Below, piece by piece: positions 44,692-52,634 of a stretch of DNA of 64,000 bases. Under the pieces are notes generated by a model. The model saw nothing but the letters and a program-made list of their open reading frames with translations. It was not told the origin of the DNA and did not search any database. Positions within the stretch are counted from its first letter, which is position 1; each line of letters starts with the position of its first letter. The position numbers were made by a program, and so were the translations under genes. The stretch lies in the NCBI GenBank assembly GCA_028292485.1, contig JAQGMG010000029.1, positions 62,001 through 126,000 of the forward strand. The letters are read 5' to 3'. The stretch comes from Rhodocyclales bacterium. Its GTDB lineage: Bacteria; Pseudomonadota; Gammaproteobacteria; Burkholderiales; Rhodocyclaceae.

Positions 44692-46809
44692 CTATGCCAC
44701 GGGCAGCCTGATGCGCACTTCGGCGCCACCTTCCGGCAAGTTGGCCAGGGTGATTTCGCCGCGATGCTCATCGATGATTTTCTTGACGATGGCCAGGCCC
44801 AGCCCGGTGCCGCGTGCCTTGGTCGTGACATAGGGCTCGAAGGCGCGTGGCAGCGTTGCTGGCGGAAAGCCTGGGCCGTTGTCGCGCAGGATGAATTCGA
44901 TGCGCCGGCCGTCGTGACGGGTGCTCAGAACGACACGGCCGTTGTCCTGTTCTGCGACGGCCTGCTGTGCGTTCTGCAGCAGGTTGTGAATCACCTGACG
45001 CAGTTGGCTCGAGTCGGCCTGCACAGCGGGCAGGTCGGGCGCCAGCTCGGTATTGATGGTCCTGGCGGCGCCTTCGTAGAGAACCAGCACTTCGCGAATG
45101 AGCGCGTTCAGATCGGTGCTGACAAGCGTAGGTGATGGCAGGCGCGCGTATTCACGGAAACTGTTAACCAGGGTCTTCAAGGCCTCGACCTGGTTGACGA
45201 TGGTTTGTGTGGCGCGCGTCAGCATGCTGCGACCACTTTCGTCGAGTTGCTCGGAGAGGCGCATTTCGAGCCGCTCCGCAGCCAACTGTATTGGCGTGAG
45301 CGGGTTCTTGATCTCGTGAGCGAGGCGTCGCGCCACTTCCGCCCAGGCGGCATTGCGCTGCGCCGAGATGATCTGCGAGATATCGTCGAACACGACGACG
45401 AAACCGCCACCGCTGGCCTCAGGCAAGCGTGAGCCATGGAGCAACAGCGTTTGCACATCACCGTTGCCACGATCGATTTCGAGTTGATGATGCCAGTCGC
45501 CTTCGCGTTCGGCGAAGCCGGTAAGGATCGCATCGCGAAACAGCGTGTGTTCTGGCCAATCCGTGAGAGCGCGGTTTTCCACGCCCGAGAGATCGCTACG
45601 CAAACTGGTCAGCGCGCCGCGATTGGCAGCGCGCAGACGACCATCGGCCGAGAACGCGAGCACGCCGGCAGACAGATTGGTGAGTACGCTTTCGAGGTAG
45701 GCGCGTGCGGCATCGACGGCGGCACTGTTCTTCTCTGCGAGGGCGCGCGCATCGAGCAATTGACGCGTCATTCGGTTGAAACTCTGCGTCAGCACGCCGA
45801 GCTCGTCGCGAGCAGGCAGTGCCTGGCGTGGCGAGAAGTCGCCGGAAGCAACGGCCTGCGTGCCTTCGGCGAGGATCGACAACGGCGCGGAGAGCGCACG
45901 TGCGAACACAAAGGCAATGGCCACGGCGGCGAACACTGCCAGCAGCAGACCAAGCGTCAGCGTAATGATGTAGATGCGCTTGAGGCCCTGACGCGCCAGC
46001 AGCAACTCCTGATAGTCCTGGTGCAGGACCTGGATGCTCTCGGCACTGCGCGCGAGGTTTTCAGGCACGGGTTGCAATATCTGCAGCAGCAACACGTCGG
46101 TGGAGAAATGACGGCTGGGAATCGGTACCACGACGCGTAACACGAGTCCGTCCGCACCATCGGTTTCGACTGCGCGCCAGCCATGATTCTGACGTGCCTG
46201 ACGCAATTGCGACGGCTCCGGTACATCAGGCAACAGTGACTGAAGATCTTCACCGGCAGACACCAATACGCGACCGGTGACAGAAATGACGCTTGCATTA
46301 GCGACGCCGAGGTTGTCGCGCAGACGTGTAAGTGCAGGCACGGACGGCGGCAATGTCACATCGCCGAGCTCCAGCGCAGCGTCGCGGGCACGCTCGGCGA
46401 GCTGGTCGAGCAGCGCGTCCAGCGCACTGCGGCCAAGCGACAGGCCGGATTCCAGTGCCTTGTCGACCTTGACGTTGTACCAGGACTCGACCGACTGGAC
46501 GGCAAACTGCACCGAGACGAAATAGATGATCGTGCCTGGCAGCACCGACAGCAACACGAACATGGCAATCAGTTTGAGCTTGAGTCGTGAGCCGAACTGA
46601 CGTTGCCGGTATTCGCGCCACAGGGTGCGCAATTGCACGCCGACGAGAATGAAAAGGGCCAGCGCCACCAGCCCGTTTGCCGCCAGAAGCAGCGGATAGT
46701 TGCGCGCAAACAGTGAAGTGTTGGAGCCGGCCGAGGCCAGCATGAACAGCAGGATGGCGCCCAGCACCGTGGTGATGATGACCAGGCGGCGAATGGTGCG
46801 GCTACGCAT
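44692..46809 (-). CDS. ntrY: NtrY-like sensor histidine kinase
   Basis: A 705-residue membrane kinase. It has two to three membrane helices near the N-terminus and one around 270-300 enclosing a periplasmic sensor region, a HAMP linker (FARALSAPLSILAEGTQAVASGDF), a PAS domain (about 360-460), HisKA with LAHEIKNPLTPIQ (phospho-His498), and a HATPase_c domain with NLLQNAQQAV, DNGPGF and GTGLGLAIVKKII. It controls nitrogen, redox or envelope responses in relatives. It should phosphorylate the NtrX encoded next. The gene order rsmB-DUF4390-ntrY-ntrX is typical of betaproteobacteria. Confidence 0.94.
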   Translation of the reverse strand: MRSRTIRRLVIITTVLGAILLFMLASAGSNTSLFARNYPLLLAANGLVALALFILVGVQLRTLWREYRQRQFGSRLKLKLIAMFVLLSVLPGTIIYFVSVQFAVQSVESWYNVKVDKALESGLSLGRSALDALLDQLAERARDAALELGDVTLPPSVPALTRLRDNLGVANASVISVTGRVLVSAGEDLQSLLPDVPEPSQLRQARQNHGWRAVETDGADGLVLRVVVPIPSRHFSTDVLLLQILQPVPENLARSAESIQVLHQDYQELLLARQGLKRIYIITLTLGLLLAVFAAVAIAFVFARALSAPLSILAEGTQAVASGDFSPRQALPARDELGVLTQSFNRMTRQLLDARALAEKNSAAVDAARAYLESVLTNLSAGVLAFSADGRLRAANRGALTSLRSDLSGVENRALTDWPEHTLFRDAILTGFAEREGDWHHQLEIDRGNGDVQTLLLHGSRLPEASGGGFVVVFDDISQIISAQRNAAWAEVARRLAHEIKNPLTPIQLAAERLEMRLSEQLDESGRSMLTRATQTIVNQVEALKTLVNSFREYARLPSPTLVSTDLNALIREVLVLYEGAARTINTELAPDLPAVQADSSQLRQVIHNLLQNAQQAVAEQDNGRVVLSTRHDGRRIEFILRDNGPGFPPATLPRAFEPYVTTKARGTGLGLAIVKKIIDEHRGEITLANLPEGGAEVRIRLPVA

Positions 46810-46851
46810 GCTGCATGCTCGCGTCAGTGGCGCTCGCTGCGGCCTTGATCA

Positions 46852-47478
46852 TCACCGCGGTCCTGCCAGAAAGGTCCAGCGTGCCCAGTTGGTGGATACG
46901 TCCAGATCGCGACTGCCCAGCGCCGCCACCTGGAAAGGCTTGGGCAACTGTGACATGTCGAGTCGGAAGCGCAGCGCGGCATTGAATGATTGCCCGGCAG
47001 CCAGCTGTTCGGCATCTGCCACCGCCCAGTTGCGGATCGACAGCAGGGCAGCAAATGCCTGCTCGAAACTCGGGAAACTGCGATGCAGACCGCCCACCGT
47101 CAGGCGGTATTGACGTGTCAGTGCGTGATAGGACAAACGCATGTCCATGACGCGCTCGACGATGACCTCGTCGAACCAGTACCAGCGTGGCCGGGACAGC
47201 ACGAATTCGGCCACGAATGGCACTGACACGCCCGCCTGCACCAGTTCTTCGAGCCGCGCACGCGGCGCCCCACTGATGGCGGCGTTGACCACGTAATGGT
47301 CCTCGACGGCGACGATCTCGGTGTAGTGAAAACTCAGGCCGCCACGGCTGTCAGCGTGCAAGGCGGCCGGCAGCCATAGCGCCAGGACGCAGGCCAGCAG
47401 CCGCAGCAGTGGATGGCCCAGGAGGAGGACAGTCGATCTAGCCAAGCTTTTCGAGCAGCGCAAAATAGAAGCCGTCAT
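46852..47478 (-). CDS. DUF4390 periplasmic protein
   Basis: A 208-residue protein with an N-terminal membrane/signal segment (LLRLLACVLALWLPAALHA) and a DUF4390 body (VPFVAEFVLSRPRWYWFDEVI, LSYHALTRQYRLTVGGL, ending in NWARWTFLAGPR). Its function is unknown; it is regularly found between rsmB and ntrY. The ATG at 47478 overlaps the rsmB end by 41 bases; a TTG near 47445 would avoid most of that overlap. Confidence 0.85.
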   Translation of the reverse strand: MTASILRCSKSLARSTVLLLGHPLLRLLACVLALWLPAALHADSRGGLSFHYTEIVAVEDHYVVNAAISGAPRARLEELVQAGVSVPFVAEFVLSRPRWYWFDEVIVERVMDMRLSYHALTRQYRLTVGGLHRSFPSFEQAFAALLSIRNWAVADAEQLAAGQSFNAALRFRLDMSQLPKPFQVAALGSRDLDVSTNWARWTFLAGPR

Positions 47479-48829
47479 GTTCTGGGCCGGGTAGCCAGTG
47501 TGCCTCAGGCACGCCGTCACCGAACGCGACGCGTCGGCAGTCGGGGTGGCGGGCAGCAAAGCGGCTGACCTGCAGGCTGTTTTCTTCCGCGAAGATGGAA
47601 CATGTGACATAAAGCATTTTTCCGCCAACTGCCAGCGTCGGCCACAGTGCATCCAGTATTTCAGCCTGCTGCGTTGCAAATCGCGCAACATCGGCCGATG
47701 TGCGCAACCATTTGATGTCCGGGTGGCGTCGCGCCACGCCCGATGCCGAGCAGGGCACGTCAGCCAGGATGCGGTCGAAGGGCTGACCGTCCCACCACGT
47801 CTCGCTCTGGCGGCAGTTTGCTGTCTTGACGCTTGCCGACAGCCCGAGGCGTGCGAGCTGCTCTTCGACGCGCCGCGTGCGGGCCGGGTCGGCGTCCAGG
47901 GCAGTGACTGCCACGTCGGCGAATTCCAGCATGTGGGCCGCCTTGCCGCCCGGCGCTGCGCAGGCGTCCAGCACGCGCTGGCCGTCGTGCAGATCGAGCA
48001 ACATCGCCGCCTGCTGTGCGCCCCAGTCCTGCACCGACAAGAGCCCGTCGGCGAAGCCCGGCAAACTGGCTACCGGTACCGGTCTGGTGATGTGCACGGC
48101 ATAGTCGCCCAAGGCGCGTACATCGTGACCGTCCGCCTTGAGCAGATCGAGCGCCGCAGCGGTGGTGATCTTGCGGCGGTTGATGCGCAGGCTCATCGGC
48201 GGATGAGTGTTGGCCGCTGCCAGCTGCGACTGCCATGTTTCGGGCGCTGCCTTGCGCACTTTGTCGATCCACCATTGCGGGTGGCGCAGGCTCGCCTCCT
48301 CACTGCCCTCGCATGCCGCAATCAGGCTATCCCATTGGCGTAACGCATTGCGCAACACGCCATTTACGAGCCCCTTGAGGCCACCACGCGCGATGCGCGC
48401 AGACGCCTCGACAGCCTGGTCGACGACAGTGTGCGCAGTGTCGGCGCGCACTTCCAGGCGATGCAGCGCTACGCGCAGCAGCCCGTCGATGGTCGGTTCG
48501 GTGAGAGGCTGCTGCAGCAAGCGCGACAGCATGAATTCGCCTCGTCCGTAGTCGCGCAGCGTGCCGTAGATCATGTCCTGCGCAGCACCGCGAGTGGCCG
48601 GCGGCAGGTCGGGGTAGTGGCGCCACAGGGCGGTCAAGCCATCGTTGAGTGCGTGACCGTTGCGTACATAACCGACGGCGTCGCCTGCCACTGTCAGTGC
48701 CATTGCCAGCGAATCGACGGGCAGCGGCGAAAGCTCCGGCGTTGCTGTTTGCGATGGACGCCCTGTGCGGGCCGCGGTGTTTCGTGACGGTGATGTAGAA
48801 GGGCGGGTGCCGGGGCGCGACGGACGCAT
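47438..48829 (-). CDS. rsmB: 16S rRNA (cytosine967-C5)-methyltransferase
   Basis: A 463-residue enzyme. The N-terminal NusB-like RNA-binding domain (TRGAAQDMIYGTLRDYGR, VNGVLRNALRQ) precedes a SAM-dependent methyltransferase with DACAAPGGKAAHMLE, LADVPCSASGVARRHPDIKW (catalytic Cys) and VTCSIFAEEN (release Cys). The ATG at 48829 overlaps the aroE stop (TGATG). The first 45 residues are a disordered extension. Confidence 0.94.
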   Translation of the reverse strand: MRPSRPGTRPSTSPSRNTAARTGRPSQTATPELSPLPVDSLAMALTVAGDAVGYVRNGHALNDGLTALWRHYPDLPPATRGAAQDMIYGTLRDYGRGEFMLSRLLQQPLTEPTIDGLLRVALHRLEVRADTAHTVVDQAVEASARIARGGLKGLVNGVLRNALRQWDSLIAACEGSEEASLRHPQWWIDKVRKAAPETWQSQLAAANTHPPMSLRINRRKITTAAALDLLKADGHDVRALGDYAVHITRPVPVASLPGFADGLLSVQDWGAQQAAMLLDLHDGQRVLDACAAPGGKAAHMLEFADVAVTALDADPARTRRVEEQLARLGLSASVKTANCRQSETWWDGQPFDRILADVPCSASGVARRHPDIKWLRTSADVARFATQQAEILDALWPTLAVGGKMLYVTCSIFAEENSLQVSRFAARHPDCRRVAFGDGVPEAHWLPGPEHDGFYFALLEKLG

Positions 48830-49653
48830 CAGGCTGCCCGCAGAGCAGCGATGACAGGGGCTGTGTCGGGACGCATGCCGCGCCATAGACAGAAGCATTC
48901 CGCGCCTTGCTCCACGACCATGCCCAGCCCATCCGCCGTCAGCAGCACGCCGGCTGCGCGTGCTGCCAGCACGAAGGCGGTCGCCTCTTTCTTGTAAGCC
49001 ATGTCGTAGGCCAGAGCGCCCTTGTTCCAGACGTCGGCAGGCAAGGGCGGCACCTCGCCGGTCATGCTCGACGCCGAGCCGTTGATGACAACGTCAAAGC
49101 CGCCGGCAATGTCGGCAAATCCGCCACCAGCCAGAGCAATGCCGTTTGCGTGCTCGCCGAACTGCCGGGCAAGTTCGACCGCAGACGAAGCGGTGCGATT
49201 GGCGATGAAGATTTCAGCCGGCTCTTCAGCAAGCATCGGCACCAAGGCCCCGCGTACAGCGCCGCCTGCGCCGAGCACTAACACACGTTTGCCGGCAAGG
49301 CTGAAACCCAGGTTGTGGGTGATGTCGCGCACGATGCCGAAACCGTCGGTGTTGTCGCCGAGAATCGAGCCGTCGGCGCGGAAAGTGAACATGTTCAGCG
49401 CGCCCGCCGCACGGCCCCGTGGCGTGATCTCATCGGCCAGCTCGAAGGCCTCCAGTTTGAATGGCATGGTGATGTTCATGCCCAGGCCGCCGGATTGCTG
49501 GAACGCACGTACCGCTTCCACGAAGCCATTCATCGGCCCGAGAATCGCGCCGTACTCTATGTCCTGCCCGCACTGCTGGGCAAAGGCCGTCTGCAAGGCG
49601 GGAGATTTGGCTTGGGCAATCGGGTTGCCGATGATGGCGTAGCGGTCGGTCAT
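48829..49653 (-). CDS. aroE: shikimate dehydrogenase-like protein
   Basis: A 274-residue NADP-dependent oxidoreductase of the AroE family. Present are NITMPFK with the catalytic Lys, GDNTDGFG with the catalytic Asp, the LGAGGAVRG nucleotide loop, NRTASSA and the end motif GLGMVVEQGAECFCLWRG. Some substrate-pocket positions differ from E. coli AroE: the first of two carboxylate-binding serines is Ala15 (NPIAQAKSP) and the GAVNT motif reads GALNM. It may be the housekeeping AroE or a paralogue for a related substrate. The ATG at 49653 follows AAGGAA; it is coupled to rsmB. Confidence 0.85.
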   Translation of the reverse strand: MTDRYAIIGNPIAQAKSPALQTAFAQQCGQDIEYGAILGPMNGFVEAVRAFQQSGGLGMNITMPFKLEAFELADEITPRGRAAGALNMFTFRADGSILGDNTDGFGIVRDITHNLGFSLAGKRVLVLGAGGAVRGALVPMLAEEPAEIFIANRTASSAVELARQFGEHANGIALAGGGFADIAGGFDVVINGSASSMTGEVPPLPADVWNKGALAYDMAYKKEATAFVLAARAAGVLLTADGLGMVVEQGAECFCLWRGMRPDTAPVIAALRAA

Positions 49654-49685
49654 GAACTGTTCCTTGGTGCGGGGGACGCATATTG

Positions 49686-49719
49686 TAGGGCGGAAGCCCG
49701 CAGGGCGTTCCGCCAACCC
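49686..49719 (-). repeat. palindromic hairpin between the manganese exporter and aroE genes
   Basis: GGCGGAA and TTCCGCC enclose a GCCC/GGGC inner stem. It directly follows the exporter stop and may end or attenuate that transcript; there is no U-run. Confidence 0.55.
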
Positions 49720-49721
49720 GT

Positions 49722-50279
49722 CTAAACGATCAGCACCAGTAGCCCGAGCACGACAAAAACAACAGCACAGACTGCATGTACCGCCTTGATCGGCACGCGT
49801 CGCGTGAGCTTGTCGCCGAGAAAAACGACCGGCACATTGGCCAGCATCATGCCGAGCGTCGTGCCTGCCACCACCGGAAGGAGCGCGTGGTACCTGGCTG
49901 CGAGGGCAATGGTGGCAATCTGCGTCTTGTCGCCCATTTCCGCGAGGAAGAAGGCCAGAACAGTGGTGCCGAAGACGCCGAATCGCAGGGCTTTGGGTTC
50001 AGCGTTTTCGTCGAGCCTGTCCGGCACCATGATCCAGACCGCCATGCCGATGAAAGACGCCGCCAGCAGCCAGCGCAGCACGTCCGGGTTCAGCACACGC
50101 GTGATCCACGCCCCTGCCGCACCTGCTCCGGCGTGATTGACCAGTGTTGCTGCAAGAATGCCCCAGACGATAGGCCACGGCTTGCGGAAGCGTGCGGCCA
50201 GAACGAGGGCGAGCAGCTGTGTCTTGTCGCCCATTTCAGCGAGGGCGACGATGCCGGTCGAGACGAGGAAGGCTTCCAT
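49722..50279 (-). CDS. GDT1/UPF0016 (TMEM165) family manganese exporter
   Basis: A 185-residue membrane protein of about six helices with the two family signatures EMGDKTQLLALVLAARF and EMGDKTQIATIALAARY, which bind the cation. Bacterial members such as MntX export Mn2+. The ATG at 50279 starts the family sequence MEAFLVSTGIVALAEMGDKTQ (open frame further upstream is leader RNA). A yybP-ykoY-type manganese riboswitch lies directly upstream, strongly supporting a manganese role. Confidence 0.92.
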   Translation of the reverse strand: MEAFLVSTGIVALAEMGDKTQLLALVLAARFRKPWPIVWGILAATLVNHAGAGAAGAWITRVLNPDVLRWLLAASFIGMAVWIMVPDRLDENAEPKALRFGVFGTTVLAFFLAEMGDKTQIATIALAARYHALLPVVAGTTLGMMLANVPVVFLGDKLTRRVPIKAVHAVCAVVFVVLGLLVLIV

Positions 50280-50314
50280 TTGATGACTCCGCGGGCCGGC
50301 TGTGAACGAAACGA

Positions 50315-50356
50315 TGACTGCCTCAGCCAGCCGACCCGTCGGCGCCGAAGCAGTCA
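50315..50356 (-). promoter_or_regulatory. alternative hairpin (expression platform) of the Mn riboswitch
   Basis: In the leftward RNA, TGACTGC (complement of 50350-50356) can pair with GCAGTCA (complement of 50315-50321), enclosing an inner GCCGAC-GG-GTCGGC hairpin. TGAC is also the 3' strand of the aptamer's closing stem, so the two pairings exclude each other. No U-tract follows, so control of translation or Rho access is more likely than an intrinsic terminator. Confidence 0.65.
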
Positions 50357-50490
50357 AAAGTCTCGCCAAACGTCGCGCCGGCTTGCACCGCGTTGCACGT
50401 CACCTGCACCATGGGCCGGCTTTGCGCCGACGCCAAGTCTGTTGATGCAGGTCCCCCTTGAGAAGGAGGCTACTCCCTGATGACGGGGCG
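50350..50490 (-). promoter_or_regulatory. yybP-ykoY-type manganese riboswitch aptamer
   Basis: The leader RNA contains both hallmark loops of the yybP-ykoY family: GTCATCAGGGAGTAGCC at the 5' side (matching GGGGAGUAGC) and TTTGGCGAGACTTTTGAC at the 3' side (matching GCAAGACCUUU). GTCA and TGAC can form the base of P1. Between them are CTCAAGGGGG and CATCAACAGACTTGGCG segments. It precedes a GDT1-family manganese exporter gene, the usual target. Mn2+ binding should switch expression on. Confidence 0.85.
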
Positions 50491-50494
50491 GATT

Positions 50495-50512
50495 TTATCC
50501 TCTTTTGGATAA
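50495..50512. promoter_or_regulatory. TTATCC-N6-GGATAA dyad just upstream of the riboswitch
   Basis: A perfect 6-bp dyad next to the presumed transcription start of the manganese exporter gene. It could be a regulator site or part of the promoter (-10-like TTATCC). No regulator is named. Confidence 0.3.
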
Positions 50513-50593
50513 CAGCCGGCACACGCACAACTTGTATTTGCGCAAAATTGACAGGATATTGCACACACGCGAATCCAAAACGGGCCACGCACC

Positions 50594-50821
50594 ATGCACA
50601 CAGTCACGCTCATTGCGGCAGAAGACGGTACCGCACTCGTTTTGCCTAGTGCCGTGTGCGAACGTTTGAATCTAAAGCCTGGTGATGATGTTTTGTTAAG
50701 CGTTGAGGGCGGCAGTCTGAAGTTGCAGGCCATCAATGCCGAGACGGCTGTGCAGATTCGTGCAGGGCTGGAAATCATGGCAGGGCGCAGCGAGGTATTG
50801 CGAGCGCTGGCGAAGGATTGA
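50594..50821 (+). CDS. AbrB/MazE-like DNA-binding protein
   Basis: A 75-residue swapped-hairpin protein: LVLPSAVCERLNLKPGDDVLLSVEGGSLKLQAI is the AbrB/SpoVT fold found in antitoxins. No toxin gene follows: 203 bases later a separate YefM/ParE-type pair begins. It may be an orphan antitoxin or a small regulator. No clear ribosome site precedes the ATG. Confidence 0.75.
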   Translation: MHTVTLIAAEDGTALVLPSAVCERLNLKPGDDVLLSVEGGSLKLQAINAETAVQIRAGLEIMAGRSEVLRALAKD

Positions 50822-51024
50822 GCCTCAAGCCCAGGCGGTTGTTCTTGACCCATCGCGCGGCTTCGCGTTTGGTCCGTAGCTCAGGCCACCCACCGCTAAC
50901 AATCATTGCCGCATCTGCCCGGTCGTTGTATGCCGACTACATCAGCCCTGCCTGACGCCCCGCATTTGACTTTGGCTCCTTATTTCGACCACAATAAAGT
51001 ATCTTTTTGGGTTTGTGAGGTGAC

Positions 51025-51324
51025 ATGGAACATTTGCTGGCGGGGCGTTCGGTAAGCATTACTGAACTCAAACGCAGCCCAAGCGCTGTGCTGGAAGCGG
51101 CCGGCGATGAGCCGGTGGCCGTGCTCAATCACAACCGGCCGGCGGCGTATCTGCTTTCGGAAGCGGCCTATCTACGACTGCTGAATCAAGTGAAAGCCGC
51201 CGAGATTCGCGAGGCCATTGCGGCAAGCCGGAATGATCCACGCCCGGCGATAGCAGGTGATGCGGTTTTTGCAGAACTGGATGCAGCCATTGAGCAGGTA
51301 GCTACTGAACAACAGAATCGCTGA
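51025..51324 (+). CDS. YefM/Phd-type antitoxin
   Basis: A 99-residue protein with the Phd/YefM fold: SVSITELKRSPSAVLEAAGDEPVAVLNHNRPAAYLLS, followed by a longer tail that should wrap the toxin. GAGGTGAC precedes the ATG. Its stop overlaps the toxin start by one base (TGATG). It should neutralise the toxin and repress the operon. Confidence 0.9.
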   Translation: MEHLLAGRSVSITELKRSPSAVLEAAGDEPVAVLNHNRPAAYLLSEAAYLRLLNQVKAAEIREAIAASRNDPRPAIAGDAVFAELDAAIEQVATEQQNR

Positions 51325-51644
51325 TGGCAGGCAAAGTGATGGTGCGTTTTGCGGCACTGGCGCGAGACGACTTGCTGGAGATTGCGCGCTATATCGCTCG
51401 CGACAATCCCGCGCGTGCGCGAAGCTTTGTGGTGGAGCTGCGCGATCAGTGCGACTTGCTGGCAAAGCATCCGGGCATCGGCGTTGCCCGTTCAGAATAT
51501 GGAGAGGGTCTGCGCATGCTGCCGCACGGTCGTTATCTGAATTTCTTCTCAATCATTGCGCAGGATGTATTGATCGAGCGTGTGCTGCACAGCGCCCGAG
51601 ACGTAAATGCCTTGTTTACGCCCGGTGAAGATTCATCGGGCTAA
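51324..51644 (+). CDS. RelE/ParE-family toxin
   Basis: A 106-residue RelE/ParE-fold protein: [47 protein letters not shown], with a closing [16 protein letters not shown] and RVLHSARDV. The R-V-L-H-(S/G)-x-R-D ending fits the ParE group, which poisons gyrase, rather than ribosome-dependent RelE. Its last 4 bases overlap the end of the convergent lgt gene. Confidence 0.9.
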   Translation: MAGKVMVRFAALARDDLLEIARYIARDNPARARSFVVELRDQCDLLAKHPGIGVARSEYGEGLRMLPHGRYLNFFSIIAQDVLIERVLHSARDVNALFTPGEDSSG

Positions 51645-52537
51645 TTACCCGACCCTTGCTTCTCACGCTTGCGGTGCGCCCATATCCACAAGCCGATGCC
51701 GGCAATGATCATTGGCAGGCTCAGCAACTGACCCATCGATAGATTGAAGGCGAGCAGACCGAGGAAGTTGTCGGGCTCGCGGCCGTATTCGGCGATGAAG
51801 CGGAACGCGCCGTAACCGATCAGAAAGAGCGCCGAGGTCGCCATCAGCGGCCGTGGTTTGCGGCTGTACAGCCACAGGATCAGGAACAAGGTCAGCCCTT
51901 CCAGGGCGAACTGGTAGAGCTGAGACGGGTGGCGCGGCAGGGCGAGGTACTGGAGATGGTCGAACTTGTCGATGTAGGCGGTAAGCAATGGCTGCAGGGC
52001 AGGATCGGCCTGCACCGCTGCCATGTCTTCGGCGCGGGCCTGCGGGAACAGCATGGCCCATGGCGCGCTGGGCGAAGCAATGCGGCCCCACAACTCACCG
52101 TTGATGAAATTGCCCATGCGACCAGCTGCCAACCCGGTCGGTACCAGCGGCGCAACAAAATCTGCGATCTGCCAGAAGCCGCGCTTGCTCTTGCGGCCGA
52201 ATAGCCACAGCGCGACGAGCACGCCGATGAAGCCACCATGAAAGCTCATGCCGCCCTGCCAGATGTAGGCAATCTCTATCGGGTGGGCAAGGTAATAGCT
52301 CAGTTTGTAGAACACGACGTAACCGAGCCGGCCACCCAGCACCACGCCCAATGCGCCGTAAAAAAGCAGGTCGTCCACGTCGCTCGGCACCCAGCCCGAC
52401 AGCAGGTTTTTTCTTGCCCGATATTTCCCGAGCGCCACGAACAGCAGGAAGGCCACGAGATACATGAGGCCATACCAGCGGATGTGCAGCGGGCCGAGGG
52501 AAAGCGCAGTCGGATCGAACTGTGGGTGGACGAGCAT
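51641..52537 (-). CDS. lgt: prolipoprotein diacylglyceryl transferase
   Basis: A 298-residue membrane enzyme that adds diacylglycerol to the lipobox Cys of prelipoproteins. It has seven predicted helices, the Lgt signature [29 protein letters not shown] and HPSQLYQ. It is divergent from ilvD, a pairing common in betaproteobacteria, and overlaps the toxin gene tail by 4 bases. Confidence 0.96.
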   Translation of the reverse strand: MLVHPQFDPTALSLGPLHIRWYGLMYLVAFLLFVALGKYRARKNLLSGWVPSDVDDLLFYGALGVVLGGRLGYVVFYKLSYYLAHPIEIAYIWQGGMSFHGGFIGVLVALWLFGRKSKRGFWQIADFVAPLVPTGLAAGRMGNFINGELWGRIASPSAPWAMLFPQARAEDMAAVQADPALQPLLTAYIDKFDHLQYLALPRHPSQLYQFALEGLTLFLILWLYSRKPRPLMATSALFLIGYGAFRFIAEYGREPDNFLGLLAFNLSMGQLLSLPMIIAGIGLWIWAHRKREKQGSGN

Positions 52538-52562
52538 AGGGGTGGCGGCAGGCTTGGGCTAG

Positions 52563-52578
52563 AATTGAGGGCTCAATT
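52563..52578. promoter_or_regulatory. AATTGAG-GG-CTCAATT dyad between lgt and ilvD
   Basis: A perfect 7-bp dyad in the 97-base divergent spacer. It may be an operator for ilvD or lgt. No regulator can be assigned. Confidence 0.35.
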
Positions 52579-52634
52579 GAACCACATCATCATGCCGCGC
52601 TGTTTCCTGCGATCGGCATGAACCGGAGATTCCT

